Source of the DNA: Aureibaculum luteum | Lineage (GTDB): Bacteria; Bacteroidota; Bacteroidia; Flavobacteriales; Flavobacteriaceae | Assembly: GCF_003449015.1 (NCBI RefSeq) | Contig: NZ_QRGD01000002.1 | Coordinates: 620,001 to 684,000 of the forward strand | DNA length: 64,000 bases | Reading direction: 5' to 3' | Shown: positions 1 to 8,397 of the stretch, in pieces | Layout of the letters: each line of letters opens with the position of its first letter | Numbering within the stretch: position 1 is the stretch's first letter | Position numbers and translations under genes: made by a program | Notes under the pieces: generated by a model | Seen by the model: only the letters and a program-made list of their open reading frames with translations | The model's database searches: none | Told to the model about the DNA's origin: nothing

Positions 1-1
1 T

Positions 2-1858
2 AAAAAGTACGATCCTATTTTAGATGCCGAGGATGCTGATTTAGATACACATACTGGTACCAGTCAACGTGTAGGACGAAGTTCTGAAAATGTAAGTAAA
101 TTTTTAAATCTGGCGGCCTTTATTGCTCTATTACTGGGTTGTATTGGTATTGCTAGTTCAGTACATATCTATATTAAAGAAAAATTAACCGATGTGGCCG
201 TTCTCAAATGCTTAGGAGCCTCTAGAAAACAAACTTTTTTAATTTATTTGATCCAAATTGCTGGAATTGGTTTGTTAGGTGGAATACTCGGTACAGTGGT
301 AGGTATTGGGTTACAACAAGCGTTTCCATTACTGTTACAGGAATTTTTACCTTTTGAAGTTGAAATTTCAATTACGCCACAACCTATTGTCATGGGGGTT
401 TTATTAGGTGTGTTAATGTCCGTATTATTTGCATTATTACCCTTATTGAATACGTGGTATGTATCACCCTTAGAAGTATTACGAGTGAGTGAAGACAATA
501 GTAAAAAACCTAGAAGAGCAAGAGCTTTAACCTTTATAGCCATCATTCTTTTTATCTATTTGTTTTCCTATTGGTTATTAAGAGACGTTCTTTTTGCCTT
601 TGCATTTGTAGTAGGTGTATCCATCACTTTTGCTATTTTGGCAGGTATTGCCACTCTTTTTATGAAAGCCATAAAAAAATATTTTCCTGCTTCTTGGGGA
701 TTTACAGCTCGACAAAGCTTATTAAATCTATTTCGCCCTAACAATCAAACCATGGTTTTGATATTGGCGATAGGTTTAGGTACATTTTTAATTAGTACAC
801 TCTATTTTACAAAAGATATATTGTTGGCAAAAACCGCCTTAGAATCGAGTACTGAAAATGCCAATATCATTTTATTAGATGTGCAGCCTGACCAAAGACA
901 AGCCGTTGCCAAAGAAGTTACAGATAAAGGATTACATGTTTTGGATAACATTTCCCTAATTACTATGCGAATGCACAGTATAAAAGGAGAATTGGCCAAT
1001 GATATTCGTAAAGACAGCACCTCAAAAGTTAATGAATGGGTATTGAATCATGAATTTAGAACTACTTATCGTGATTCCTTAATACCCTCAGAAGAATTGA
1101 TTGAAGGCACTTGGGTTACAACGTTAAAACCAGGAGACCCTATTGTGATTTCTATAGCCGAAGATCTTGCCAAAAGAGCCGCAGTTAGTGTTGGAGACCA
1201 AATTGTTTTTAATGTACAAGGTGTGTTAATGGAAACCACCGTAGGGAGTATCCGTAAAGTAGATTGGGCAAAAATGCAAATGAACTTTTCTATCGTTTTC
1301 CCAAAAGGCGTATTAGAAAGTGCACCACAATTTCATGTGTTAAGTACACATGTTCTTGACGATACTAGTGCCGCTTCGCTGCAACGCGATTTAGTGAAAA
1401 AATTTCCAACCATATCTGTGATCGATTTACGACAATTGTATTCTGTAGTTGAAAATATACTTGATAAAATTTCGTGGGTAATCAACTTTATGGCTTTCTT
1501 TAGTATCCTCACAGGTATTATTGTGTTGATTGGCTCTGTACGCACCAGTAAACGTCAGCGAATTAAGGAGAGTGTATTGTTACGAACCTTAGGTGCAAAA
1601 AGCAAGCAAATTTTACAAATTACCGCGTTAGAGTATTTGTATTTAGGTATCCTTGGTAGTTTGGTAGGAATTTTATTGTCTTTAATTGGCAGTCAAATCT
1701 TAGCAACGTTATTGTTTAAAGAACCTTTTATACCATCTATAATTCCGTTTTTAGTGTTCTTACCAGGTATTACTATCTTGGTTTTACTGATCGGACTTAG
1801 CAATATTAGAAGTGTATTGAAAAGTCCGCCATTAGAGGTATTGCGTAGAGAAGGGTAG
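2..1858 (+). CDS. FtsX-type ABC transporter permease, 3' part (5' end outside window)
   Basis: The reading frame is open from the first bases of the window, so the start lies upstream; about 618 residues are visible. Two FtsX-type membrane modules can be seen. The first ends with the typical 'SPLEVLR' about 150 residues into the visible part; the second ends in 'PPLEVLRREG' at the C-terminus. Each is preceded by a 'VLKCLGASRKQ' or 'LLRTLGAKSKQ' coupling stretch. A soluble periplasmic-type domain lies between the two sets of membrane helices. This duplicated layout is that of YbbP/MacB-superfamily permeases of about 800 residues, which work with a separate ATPase, probably encoded to the left. 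The substrate is unknown; in the family it is lipids, lipoproteins or cell-envelope signals. Confidence 0.85.
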   Translation, partial: KKYDPILDAEDADLDTHTGTSQRVGRSSENVSKFLNLAAFIALLLGCIGIASSVHIYIKEKLTDVAVLKCLGASRKQTFLIYLIQIAGIGLLGGILGTVVGIGLQQAFPLLLQEFLPFEVEISITPQPIVMGVLLGVLMSVLFALLPLLNTWYVSPLEVLRVSEDNSKKPRRARALTFIAIILFIYLFSYWLLRDVLFAFAFVVGVSITFAILAGIATLFMKAIKKYFPASWGFTARQSLLNLFRPNNQTMVLILAIGLGTFLISTLYFTKDILLAKTALESSTENANIILLDVQPDQRQAVAKEVTDKGLHVLDNISLITMRMHSIKGELANDIRKDSTSKVNEWVLNHEFRTTYRDSLIPSEELIEGTWVTTLKPGDPIVISIAEDLAKRAAVSVGDQIVFNVQGVLMETTVGSIRKVDWAKMQMNFSIVFPKGVLESAPQFHVLSTHVLDDTSAASLQRDLVKKFPTISVIDLRQLYSVVENILDKISWVINFMAFFSILTGIIVLIGSVRTSKRQRIKESVLLRTLGAKSKQILQITALEYLYLGILGSLVGILLSLIGSQILATLLFKEPFIPSIIPFLVFLPGITILVLLIGLSNIRSVLKSPPLEVLRREG

Positions 1859-2373
1859 GGAAGTGGAATTTATTACCAAATAATAATAATAATAATAATA
1901 ATAATTACGTCAAGCATTCCTATTAATGGATGAAAAAAGCTTGATGATTTTGTGTAAGTAATTCAACTTTTCACTATAAAACATACTCGAAAAAAAGATA
2001 AAAAACACGACAGCTTTCAAGTTGTTTATTGGATTGGTTTTCTCGATTTAACGTTACCTTAGGAGCTGCTCCATTAATTTAGACTACCTTTGTCAAATAA
2101 AATAGCTAATAAGCATTCCTTTTTATTGAATATATTTCAATTGAACCGAATTTAATTTTCTTTAGCGTTTTTAGATAGTACAACAAACAGTATGGCTGTT
2201 TGAAGTAAGGAATAACAAAGTACTTTTACTGTTTTCTTAGGTGCGGGTTACACTTCATTATAGTTTTTCAATAAGTTTATTTACGGTTTCTTTCAATAGT
2301 TGCGTTTCTTTTTTTGGGCATCAAAAAAGTTACATTTTTAAGAATGCCTTAGCAAACAGTAAACAAATAGTAT
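1859..2373. other. Non-coding stretch before the desaturase
   Basis: No convincing gene on either strand. It holds the TAA microsatellite and one exact TAnnTTTG word (TACCTTTG, 2085-2092), too far from the next gene to be assigned with confidence. The word 'aagcattcct' occurs twice (about 1912 and 2111). Otherwise AT-rich with no clear structure. Confidence 0.5.
1881..1904. repeat. (TAA)8 trinucleotide microsatellite
   Basis: Eight uninterrupted TAA units lie 22 bases after the permease stop codon, in non-coding DNA. Seen directly. Likely slippage-prone; no function is indicated. Confidence 0.8.
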
Positions 2374-2487
2374 ATCAAAAATCCAACTTTTTCACGAACA
2401 AACAACTCCGATTTTTCTAAAACCTTACGAAAACGCGTAAATTTTCATTTCAAAACCAATGCGATAAGTAGAAAGGCAAATGCCAAC

Positions 2488-3477
2488 ATGGTTACCAAGA
2501 CCGTTGTGATGTTAACCTTGTTTTTTATCCCCTTATTATTGTTAAGCACAGGTGTGGTTACATCAACAGCGATGTTATTTGTAGCATATTTAGTATCAGG
2601 TTTGGGAATGGCAGGTATTGGCATGGGTGTTATGCATGATGCCATCCACGGATCATACTCAAAAAACAAAACAATCAATACCATATTAGGGTATTCTTTC
2701 AATCTTATTGGGGCAAATGCGGCAGTATGGAAAATTCAACATAATGTGTTGCATCATACTTTTACCAATATTGATGAAGCTGATGATGATATTAACACAC
2801 CGTTTTTCCTACGATTTTCTCCGCATGCCAAACACCATTGGTTACATCAATATCAACATATTTATATTTGGTTTTTTTATGGAATGTCTACCATATTCTG
2901 GATTACCTCTAAAGATTTTGCAAGTTTAAAACGCTATAAAAACATGGGCTTTTTGAATAAAAAAAATGAATATAAAAAAGCATTAGTAAGCATGACGGCT
3001 TGGAAACTGATTTATTATTCATATGCTTTAGTCTTACCGTTAATTATGATTCCTTTAGCCTGGTGGATTATCGTATTGGCATTTTTAAGCATGCATTTTG
3101 TAACCGGACTCTTGGTAAGTACCGTTTTTCAGATTGCTCATATTATGCCAGACAACGAGTTTCCACTACCTGATGAAAAAGGGACAATGAAAGAAGAGTG
3201 GCACAGACATCAATTTGAAACAACTACTAATTTTTCTCCAAATAGTAAAGTTTTATTTTGGTTGATTGGCGGATTAAATCACCAAATAGAACATCATTTA
3301 CTGCCAGATGTATGCCATATACATTATAGAGATATAACAAAAATAGTAGCCGATACAGCCAAAGAATTTAACATGCCTTATCATGTGCAAAGCAGTTTCT
3401 TTCAGGCCATTCGCGTGCACTTAAAGATGCTTCGGTTTTTGGGAAAAAGACCATCGTTAATTGTTGCCTATAAATAA
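2488..3477 (+). CDS. Fatty acid desaturase, front-end/acyl-lipid type (start codon problem)
   Basis: Membrane di-iron desaturase inserting a double bond in acyl chains. Counting from the ATG at 2488, the three histidine boxes are HDAIH (50-54), HNVLHH (85-90) and HQIEHH (265-270), with hydrophobic segments between. The QxxHH third box is typical of the delta-5/delta-6 and acyl-CoA COG3239 branch; no cytochrome b5 domain. The same frame stays open upstream to a stop at 2368 and encodes family-like N-terminal sequence (including 'FSKTLRKRVN'), so the protein probably begins about 38 residues earlier. The only start-like codon there is ATC at 2374, followed by AAA AAT CCA, as if an ATG had mutated. 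The first ATG (2488) would remove the cytosolic N-terminus. Followed by two cold-shock genes, which fits a role in membrane fluidity. Confidence 0.85.
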   Translation: MVTKTVVMLTLFFIPLLLLSTGVVTSTAMLFVAYLVSGLGMAGIGMGVMHDAIHGSYSKNKTINTILGYSFNLIGANAAVWKIQHNVLHHTFTNIDEADDDINTPFFLRFSPHAKHHWLHQYQHIYIWFFYGMSTIFWITSKDFASLKRYKNMGFLNKKNEYKKALVSMTAWKLIYYSYALVLPLIMIPLAWWIIVLAFLSMHFVTGLLVSTVFQIAHIMPDNEFPLPDEKGTMKEEWHRHQFETTTNFSPNSKVLFWLIGGLNHQIEHHLLPDVCHIHYRDITKIVADTAKEFNMPYHVQSSFFQAIRVHLKMLRFLGKRPSLIVAYK

Positions 3478-3564
3478 GCGATAGATAATAATATAAACAT
3501 AGAAATAATGATAAAAAAATTAATAAATAAATTATTTAATATTAATAATAATAAAATAGAAATA

Positions 3565-3756
3565 ATGAAAGAAGGTACCGTAAAGTTTTTTAATAGTGCA
3601 AAAGGATTTGGATTTATAAAAGTAAAAGATTCTGATGAGGAAATATTTGTTCATACCTCAAATCTTATTGACGATATAAGAGAAGATGACCACGTTCAGT
3701 TTGAAGTAGAGCAAGGAGATAAAGGACTAAGTGCTGTAAAAGTAAGTTTAGTTTAA
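3565..3756 (+). CDS. Cold-shock protein, CspA family (63 aa)
   Basis: Single cold-shock domain that binds single-stranded RNA/DNA and acts as an RNA chaperone. RNP1 is 'KGFGFI' and RNP2 is 'IFVHTS'; the first beta strand is 'GTVKFF'. The ATG at 3565 gives the canonical 63-residue length. An in-frame ATG 57 bases upstream (3508) would add 19 Lys/Asn/Ile-rich residues unlike the family, so I take it as leader. The 13-base word ending at each ATG is identical (3499-3511 and 3556-3568). It lies 87 bases behind the desaturase and may be co-transcribed with it. A strong terminator follows. Confidence 0.9.
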   Translation: MKEGTVKFFNSAKGFGFIKVKDSDEEIFVHTSNLIDDIREDDHVQFEVEQGDKGLSAVKVSLV

Positions 3757-3780
3757 GAATCCTAATAAACACAACACAAT

Positions 3781-3808
3781 AAAAAACCACCTATTCAGGT
3801 GGTTTTTT
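3781..3808 (+). terminator. Rho-independent terminator after first cold-shock gene
   Basis: Perfect 12-bp stem AAAAAACCACCT / AGGTGGTTTTTT with a 4-base loop, ending in six T on the plus strand and, by symmetry, on the minus strand. It lies 24 bases behind the stop codon. Confidence 0.9.
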
Positions 3809-3973
3809 AATTAATACAGCGAAACTAAAAAAATTACAATTCTAATTTTTTTAAAATATAATGCACTTCATAAATCGTATAAAACATGGTTAAAGGTTGC
3901 CCTTTTTATTAATAATTGGGTTAACGAACAACCATCATTCTTATAATAAATTGAAAATAAACCAATTAAAGTG

Positions 3974-4003
3974 TTGTTTGTTATAAAAATAGCATCATCT
4001 TTG
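3974..4003 (+). promoter_or_regulatory. Putative promoter of second cold-shock gene
   Basis: TTG at 3974-3976, a 19-base spacer, then CATCTTTG (3996-4003), one mismatch from the Bacteroidota -7 element TAnnTTTG. Predicted leader of about 35 bases before the ATG at 4042. Confidence 0.55.
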
Positions 4004-4041
4004 CAATTCAAAAATAATATTATAATTTTAATTACATTACA

Positions 4042-4233
4042 ATGAGTAAAGGAACAGTAAAATTTTTCAATGATTCTAAAGGATTTGGATTTATCACAGA
4101 AGAAGGTGTAGATAAAGATCATTTTGTACACATCTCTGGATTAATAGATGAAGTAAACGAAGGCGACGAAGTTGAATTTGATTTAGAAGAAGGAAAAAAA
4201 GGATTAAATGCAGTAAACGTAAAAGTTATCTAA
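4042..4233 (+). CDS. Cold-shock protein, CspA family (63 aa, second copy)
   Basis: Cold-shock domain RNA chaperone. 'GTVKFFNDSKGFGFI' holds RNP1 and 'HFVHIS' is RNP2. Strongly acidic in the second half (EVNEGDEVEFDLEEG). It is exactly the family length. Paralogue of the protein at 3565-3756, but separated from it by a terminator and supplied with its own promoter, so it is an independent transcription unit. A second strong terminator follows. Confidence 0.93.
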   Translation: MSKGTVKFFNDSKGFGFITEEGVDKDHFVHISGLIDEVNEGDEVEFDLEEGKKGLNAVNVKVI

Positions 4234-4256
4234 TTTTATATACTTTAAGATTTAAG

Positions 4257-4284
4257 AGTCCATCATTTATGATGGACTTTTTTT
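4257..4284 (+). terminator. Rho-independent terminator after second cold-shock gene
   Basis: Perfect 10-bp stem AGTCCATCAT / ATGATGGACT with a TT loop, then a run of T. It lies 23 bases after the stop codon. Confidence 0.9.
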
Positions 4285-4323
4285 ATGCTCAATTGTTAGA
4301 TTTTATTGTTATTACTCAATTAG

Positions 4324-4418
4324 ACGTCACTTCGAGTGTTTTCTTTGAGGCAATAGCCGAAAAATCCCGAAGTGTCGGGAGTATCGAGAAGTGATGTACT
4401 TTAAAATCACTCGAACGT
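4324..4418. repeat. Dispersed intergenic palindromic repeat, copy 1
   Basis: Starts with 'acgtcacttcgagtg' and ends with 'cactcgaacgt', which are imperfect inverted repeats. Inside are an inner hairpin 'cccgaagtgtcggg' (4357-4380 region) and the word 'gtatcgagaagtgatg'. Related copies lie at about 6094-6310 and 34522-34556. Resembles non-autonomous, REP/MITE-like intergenic repeats of flavobacteria. Confidence 0.6.
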
Positions 4419-4450
4419 AATTTAAGGATAGAAATATCTTAACTCACCCC

Positions 4451-4666
4451 TTAAGTTACACTTTTATGCGAATCTAGGTAATGCTTTAGTATTTCCTTTA
4501 AACTCTCTAAATAATCTTTCATCACTTTTATATCAATTTCAGGATGGTCATCAGCTCCAATAGTTAATGGATCTTCCCCTAAAAACTGATAAAGCTCTGG
4601 GTATTTGGTTTCTAAGGTACTGGTCAGTTCTGTTATTTCATTTAAGATGGTGTGTAATTCTTTCAT
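4451..4666 (-). CDS. Small conserved hypothetical protein (71 aa)
   Basis: The start at 4666 gives 'MKELHTILNEITELTSTLE...', acidic and predicted largely helical. Longer frames starting at 4750 add a basic, unlikely N-terminus that overlaps the promoter (CAAATTTA at 4748-4755, TAAATTTG on this strand). No motif gives a function. It is transcribed divergently from the universal stress gene at 4895, and the FNR-like boxes at 4792-4835 lie between them, so the two may share regulation. Confidence 0.65.
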   Translation of the reverse strand: MKELHTILNEITELTSTLETKYPELYQFLGEDPLTIGADDHPEIDIKVMKDYLESLKEILKHYLDSHKSVT

Positions 4667-4791
4667 GATCTGGATACTTCTTTGTTTATGAACTAATTTC
4701 AAATATAAAAGCCTATTAATCAAATAACTACAAGTATAAATATACTTCAAATTTAAAAAATAAAGTTACGCCTTACACTACATATTAAAAA

Positions 4792-4866
4792 TGATTTAAA
4801 TCAGCTAAAAAAGTAATGCATACTGATTCAGGTCATTGGAGAGCCAAAAACATCATACTACATTTA
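4792..4866 (+). promoter_or_regulatory. Two FNR/CRP-like boxes plus promoter of the universal stress gene
   Basis: TGATTTAAATCA (4792-4803) is a perfect palindrome and TGATTCAGGTCA (4824-4835) is a second TGA-N6-TCA site. Their centres are 32 bases apart. A promoter follows: TTG at 4836-4838, a 20-base spacer, TACATTTA at 4859-4866. If transcription starts near 4871, the second box is centred at about -41.5, the class II activator position. Sequence seen directly; binding by a Crp/Fnr protein is inferred. Confidence 0.6.
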
Positions 4867-4894
4867 TAGCATAAATAATAATAAAAGCAACCAA

Positions 4895-5740
4895 ATGAAA
4901 ACTATTATTCACGCTACCGACTTTTCAGAAAATGCCATTGCAGCATTAAAATATGCCCATGCACTAAGTTCTAAACTAAACGCCAATTTATTGGTAGTTC
5001 ATATCTTTGATTATCCTACTATTTTTGATACTGAAGTCGAAGAGCCCGTGCCTGACTTTGAAAAAGTGGCATATCAAAACAATAATGAACTTCTTGTTGA
5101 ATACTGCACAAAACATTTGGGAAATGATTTAGAACGTATGAATGTGAAAACAGAAGCCATTGAAAATATGTCTGTTACAAAAGCTGTCATTTCGAAAGTG
5201 ATAGAATTAAATGCTTTTCTATTGGTTACGGGTATGAAAGGTACCAGTGCATTCAAAGAATTTATCATGGGTAATACCACAAAAAAGCTTATAAAAAAAG
5301 CTCCTTGTCCCGTGTTGGCCATTCCTGAAGATGCCACACATAAAGATATCAATACAATAGTGTATGCAACCGATTTTGAATATAAAGATTTACAAGCCAT
5401 TCTTACCTTGATAGAAATTGCCAAACCATATAATGCGGAAATTAAGGTGGTACATATCTCTCCATCAGAAGAGTTTGACCCCATGATTAGAATTCAAGAA
5501 TTTGAAGATCATATTAACGATAAAGTTCATTACCCAAATATCATCTATGAAAATATTCCTTCAGACCATACTTTTGAAGATTTAAAACTGTATTTGGGCG
5601 AAGTAAATGTGGATATTATTGCGGTATTAAAACGTAAAAGAAAAGGGCTTTTAAAACAATTATTCCATCACGACTTAGTCATTAAAATGGAGTCTTATGG
5701 TAGACTTCCTCTATTAAGTTTTAACAAAACCTACTACTAG
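4895..5740 (+). CDS. Universal stress protein, tandem UspA domains
   Basis: 281 residues with two Usp domains (about 1-145 and 150-278), the tandem layout common in Bacteroidota. The first domain begins 'MKTIIHATDFSENA' and keeps the ATP-binding pattern G-2x-G-9x-G-[ST/N] (G113, G116, G126). The second domain, starting 'INTIVYATDF', lacks that glycine motif and is probably structural. Cytoplasmic stress protein; in related bacteria it is induced by low oxygen or growth arrest. The FNR-like boxes upstream agree with this. The next gene starts 17 bases downstream and is probably in the same operon. Confidence 0.9.
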   Translation: MKTIIHATDFSENAIAALKYAHALSSKLNANLLVVHIFDYPTIFDTEVEEPVPDFEKVAYQNNNELLVEYCTKHLGNDLERMNVKTEAIENMSVTKAVISKVIELNAFLLVTGMKGTSAFKEFIMGNTTKKLIKKAPCPVLAIPEDATHKDINTIVYATDFEYKDLQAILTLIEIAKPYNAEIKVVHISPSEEFDPMIRIQEFEDHINDKVHYPNIIYENIPSDHTFEDLKLYLGEVNVDIIAVLKRKRKGLLKQLFHHDLVIKMESYGRLPLLSFNKTYY

Positions 5741-5756
5741 TTTTAAAAACAATATC

Positions 5757-6050
5757 ATGGCAAGAAGACTCTATAGTATCTGTATTGTAATTGCTATATT
5801 ATTAGGTATTTACCTAAATATATTTAAACAAACACATTCAACATTATTTATTATAATAATTGCGACACTGTTGTTCTTTTTACTGTCATTGGGTGTTCAC
5901 GGTTTGATAGCTCATACCATAAAACCAAGTTTAAAAGATTCGCTCGTTGCTTACCCATTACTAATGGGTGCAATTTGGGCAATTATGTTGCTTATATTTA
6001 TATTTTTTATAATTCCGTTATTCTGTCCACATTTTGTGTATGGACTGTAA
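5757..6050 (+). CDS. Small integral membrane protein (97 aa)
   Basis: Three hydrophobic segments (about 5-25, 28-50 and 67-90) and a short cytosolic basic N-terminus 'MARRLYS'. Not assigned to a named family. The 16-base gap to the universal stress gene points to one transcript, so it may be a membrane partner active in the same stress condition. Function unknown. Confidence 0.65.
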   Translation: MARRLYSICIVIAILLGIYLNIFKQTHSTLFIIIIATLLFFLLSLGVHGLIAHTIKPSLKDSLVAYPLLMGAIWAIMLLIFIFFIIPLFCPHFVYGL

Positions 6051-6093
6051 ACGCAACGAATAATACAAAAACTATTATTATATCTCTTTAATT

Positions 6094-6310
6094 GTTTTCT
6101 TTGAGGTGGTAGCAAATAAACCCAGAAGCGTAGGATGTATGGAGAAGAAAAGGTTTTCGATACTCCCGAAGCGTCGGGACTCATTCTTCGAGATCACTCG
6201 AACGGACGAATAAGTTAATTTATAAAAAGGATATCAGTAAAACATCTTTTTGAGTGTTTTCATTTTGCGGTAGCAAACTGGACTCCAAAATGGCGGGAGT
6301 ATTGAGAAGT
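6094..6310. repeat. Dispersed intergenic repeat, copies 2 and 3 (degenerate)
   Basis: Copy 2 shares 'gttttctttgagg' and 'atcactcgaacg' with the repeat at 4324-4418 and has an inner hairpin 'tcccgaagcgtcggga' (about 6163-6180). Copy 3 (about 6247-6310) shares 'gagtgttttc', 'ggtagcaa' and 'gggagtattgagaagta'. Together they fill the whole gap between the membrane protein and the nucleotidase. Confidence 0.55.
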
Positions 6311-6318
6311 AAATACTT

Positions 6319-6840
6319 CTACAATAAACGTTCGGCTATTTCTAACCATGACGCAACACGAGAATAACCATTATCATGACTATTATGTGGTGAGTTAAAA
6401 AGTAAGGTATCACCGTCAAATTTATCTAAATTATAAGTTCTATCATCAATTAACAAATCACCTTTAAGAATAAATTTATGACCGCACATAATACGATGTT
6501 GCCATGTAATGAATGGAAAATGCTCATCTAACCAATCACTTTTTTCTTTTAATGAGCTAGGAAACTGAGTAGCCGCTGTTGCAATATATACCTCATGCTT
6601 GTCATACAATGCCTCCATTATCTCTTGACTATCTTTAATTACGTCTAAATCTCTAAAAAAGCCAGGCATTACTGCATGTGCTCTAATACTTTCAACATGC
6701 ATTTCTGGTACATTTTGCCAGACTTCACCAGAAGAAATTTGGTTTACACTTAATTCTTTTTCATGTTCTTTATTATACAACTCTATGTGTTTGCCATAAG
6801 TATCGGCTATCACATCATCCATGTCTACAAAAATTGTCAT
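6319..6840 (-). CDS. 5'(3')-deoxyribonucleotidase-like HAD phosphatase
   Basis: 173 residues, NT5C type. The N-terminus 'MTIFVDMDDV' carries HAD motif I (D6 nucleophile, D8). Motif II is the threonine or serine near 'YIATAAT', and 'LLIDDR' is the motif III/IV aspartate pair. Predicted to dephosphorylate nucleoside or deoxynucleoside monophosphates in the cytoplasm. Length agrees with the bacterial family. Monocistronic, convergent with the repeat region. Confidence 0.85.
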   Translation of the reverse strand: MTIFVDMDDVIADTYGKHIELYNKEHEKELSVNQISSGEVWQNVPEMHVESIRAHAVMPGFFRDLDVIKDSQEIMEALYDKHEVYIATAATQFPSSLKEKSDWLDEHFPFITWQHRIMCGHKFILKGDLLIDDRTYNLDKFDGDTLLFNSPHNSHDNGYSRVASWLEIAERLL

Positions 6841-7028
6841 TATTAAGTTTTTTACGAAGTTCTACATATTTTTATGAAAAATCAAGGACTAACAAACATT
6901 TAATAATAATTTAATGAACCATTAACACTTTTTATTGCTAGAAGAAGAAATTACCAGAAAGGATAGCATAAAGAACAACAACTAAACATTAATCCACCAT
7001 TTTATAGCATCCCTGTAAAGAGGTTCAT

Positions 7029-7036
7029 TATCTTTG
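7029..7036 (+). promoter_or_regulatory. -7 promoter element TATCTTTG of the helicase operon
   Basis: Exact TAnnTTTG match, 15 bases before the ATG at 7052. Its presence rules out the upstream TTG (7034) as translation start. No convincing -33 TTG at the usual distance. Confidence 0.6.
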
Positions 7037-7051
7037 CCAAAATTATTTTTT

Positions 7052-8395
7052 ATGTCAAAGGGTTTTTCCAATCTCGGAATTAATGCACAGCTACAAAAAG
7101 GGTTAGCTGATTTACAAATATCTGTTCCTACAGATATTCAAGAAAAAACAATACCTGTTATATTGCAACAGAAAGAAGATGTTGTGGCTTTAGCAAAGAC
7201 TGGTACAGGTAAAACGGCCGCTTTTGGCTTGCCATTATTGCAATTAATAGATTTAGAAAACACAGCTATACAAGCGGTTATCTTAGTGCCTACCAGAGAA
7301 TTGGGGCAGCAAATCACGAGTAATTTAGAATCTTTTTCGGCACATATGCTTTCCGTTTCTATAGCTACAGTTTGCGGTGGTATTCCCATTAAACCTCAAA
7401 TAGAACGTCTAAAAAGTACTACGCATATTGTAGTAGCTACACCTGGTCGTTTGGCAGATTTGGTAGAAAGAAACGCTATTGACATTAAAAATATTTTGTA
7501 TTTAGTGTTAGATGAAGCAGATGAAATGGTAAGTGCTTTAAAAGAAGGCCTAGACAGCATTATCAAAATAATTCCTAAAAAAAGAAGAACATTATTGTTT
7601 ACGGCAACCATGCCTGGAACCATAAAACAATTGGTTCAAAATTATATGTCTAAACATGTAGTGCATATAGAAGCAGACATGTCAACCGTTGGACATCAAG
7701 GGATAGACCATCAATTTGTGGTAGTAGAACCTATTGAAAAATTAGAAGTGTTGTTACATTTCTTAAATACAAAACAAGGCAAGCGTGGTATTATCTTTTG
7801 TAAAACCAAAGCCGCCGTTAATAAATTAGCAAAAAACTTAGCCATTAATAAATTTTCTTCAGGTGCTTTACATGGAAGTCTTACCCAAGGAATCCGTGAC
7901 CGTATCATGGGGCAATTTAGAGAAGGTTATATTGATATTTTGGTAGCTACCGATTTAGCAGCTAGAGGTATTGATATAAAGGAGATTGAATATGTTGTCA
8001 ATTACCATTTACCAGATACCTATGATGCTTATGTTCACCGTAGCGGTAGAACAGCGAGGGCAGGAGCGAAGGGACTTTCGTTAACCGTACTCCAAAAAGA
8101 AGAAGTAGCAGATATTGCTCTTTTTGAAAATGCATTGGGTATTACATTTAATCGATTTAAAAAAGCAGATGCAGAGAGTATTGAAGAAAACAATACCTTA
8201 CTGTGGGCTAAAAAAATATTTAAAACCAAGCCCAATCATACCGTTTCTGAAGACTTAAAAAAACAAGTACGAACGATATTCCATCATTTAACCAAAGAGG
8301 AATTAATAGAAAAAGTATTGGCGAATTATTTGGAGTCCAAAAAAGTGGCTATTCCAGCAGCAGGAACTTCAAAAAATAAAAAAAATAAAAAATAG
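7052..8395 (+). CDS. DEAD-box ATP-dependent RNA helicase
   Basis: 447 residues from the ATG at 7052; an in-frame TTG at 7034 lies inside the promoter. All helicase motifs are intact: Q region 'VPTDIQEKTIP', motif I 'AKTGTGKT', Ia 'PTREL', Ib 'TPGR', II 'DEAD', III 'TAT', IV 'IIFCKTK', V 'ATDLAARGID' and VI 'HRSGRTARAG'. The C-terminus ends in a short Lys/Asn-rich tail, as in RhlE/CsdA-like proteins. Predicted to unwind short RNA duplexes in ribosome assembly or mRNA turnover, often important at low temperature. The stop is 2 bases from the next helicase, so the two are in one operon. Confidence 0.95.
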   Translation: MSKGFSNLGINAQLQKGLADLQISVPTDIQEKTIPVILQQKEDVVALAKTGTGKTAAFGLPLLQLIDLENTAIQAVILVPTRELGQQITSNLESFSAHMLSVSIATVCGGIPIKPQIERLKSTTHIVVATPGRLADLVERNAIDIKNILYLVLDEADEMVSALKEGLDSIIKIIPKKRRTLLFTATMPGTIKQLVQNYMSKHVVHIEADMSTVGHQGIDHQFVVVEPIEKLEVLLHFLNTKQGKRGIIFCKTKAAVNKLAKNLAINKFSSGALHGSLTQGIRDRIMGQFREGYIDILVATDLAARGIDIKEIEYVVNYHLPDTYDAYVHRSGRTARAGAKGLSLTVLQKEEVADIALFENALGITFNRFKKADAESIEENNTLLWAKKIFKTKPNHTVSEDLKKQVRTIFHHLTKEELIEKVLANYLESKKVAIPAAGTSKNKKNKK

Positions 8396-8397
8396 AT

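Noticed and set aside
1881-1904. CRISPR-like or regulatory array at the TAA repeat
   Set aside because: A plain trinucleotide run with no spacers.
3508-3564. N-terminal extension of the first cold-shock protein
   Set aside because: Lys/Asn/Ile-rich and outside the conserved domain; the internal ATG gives the exact family length. Kept only as a finding about the leader.
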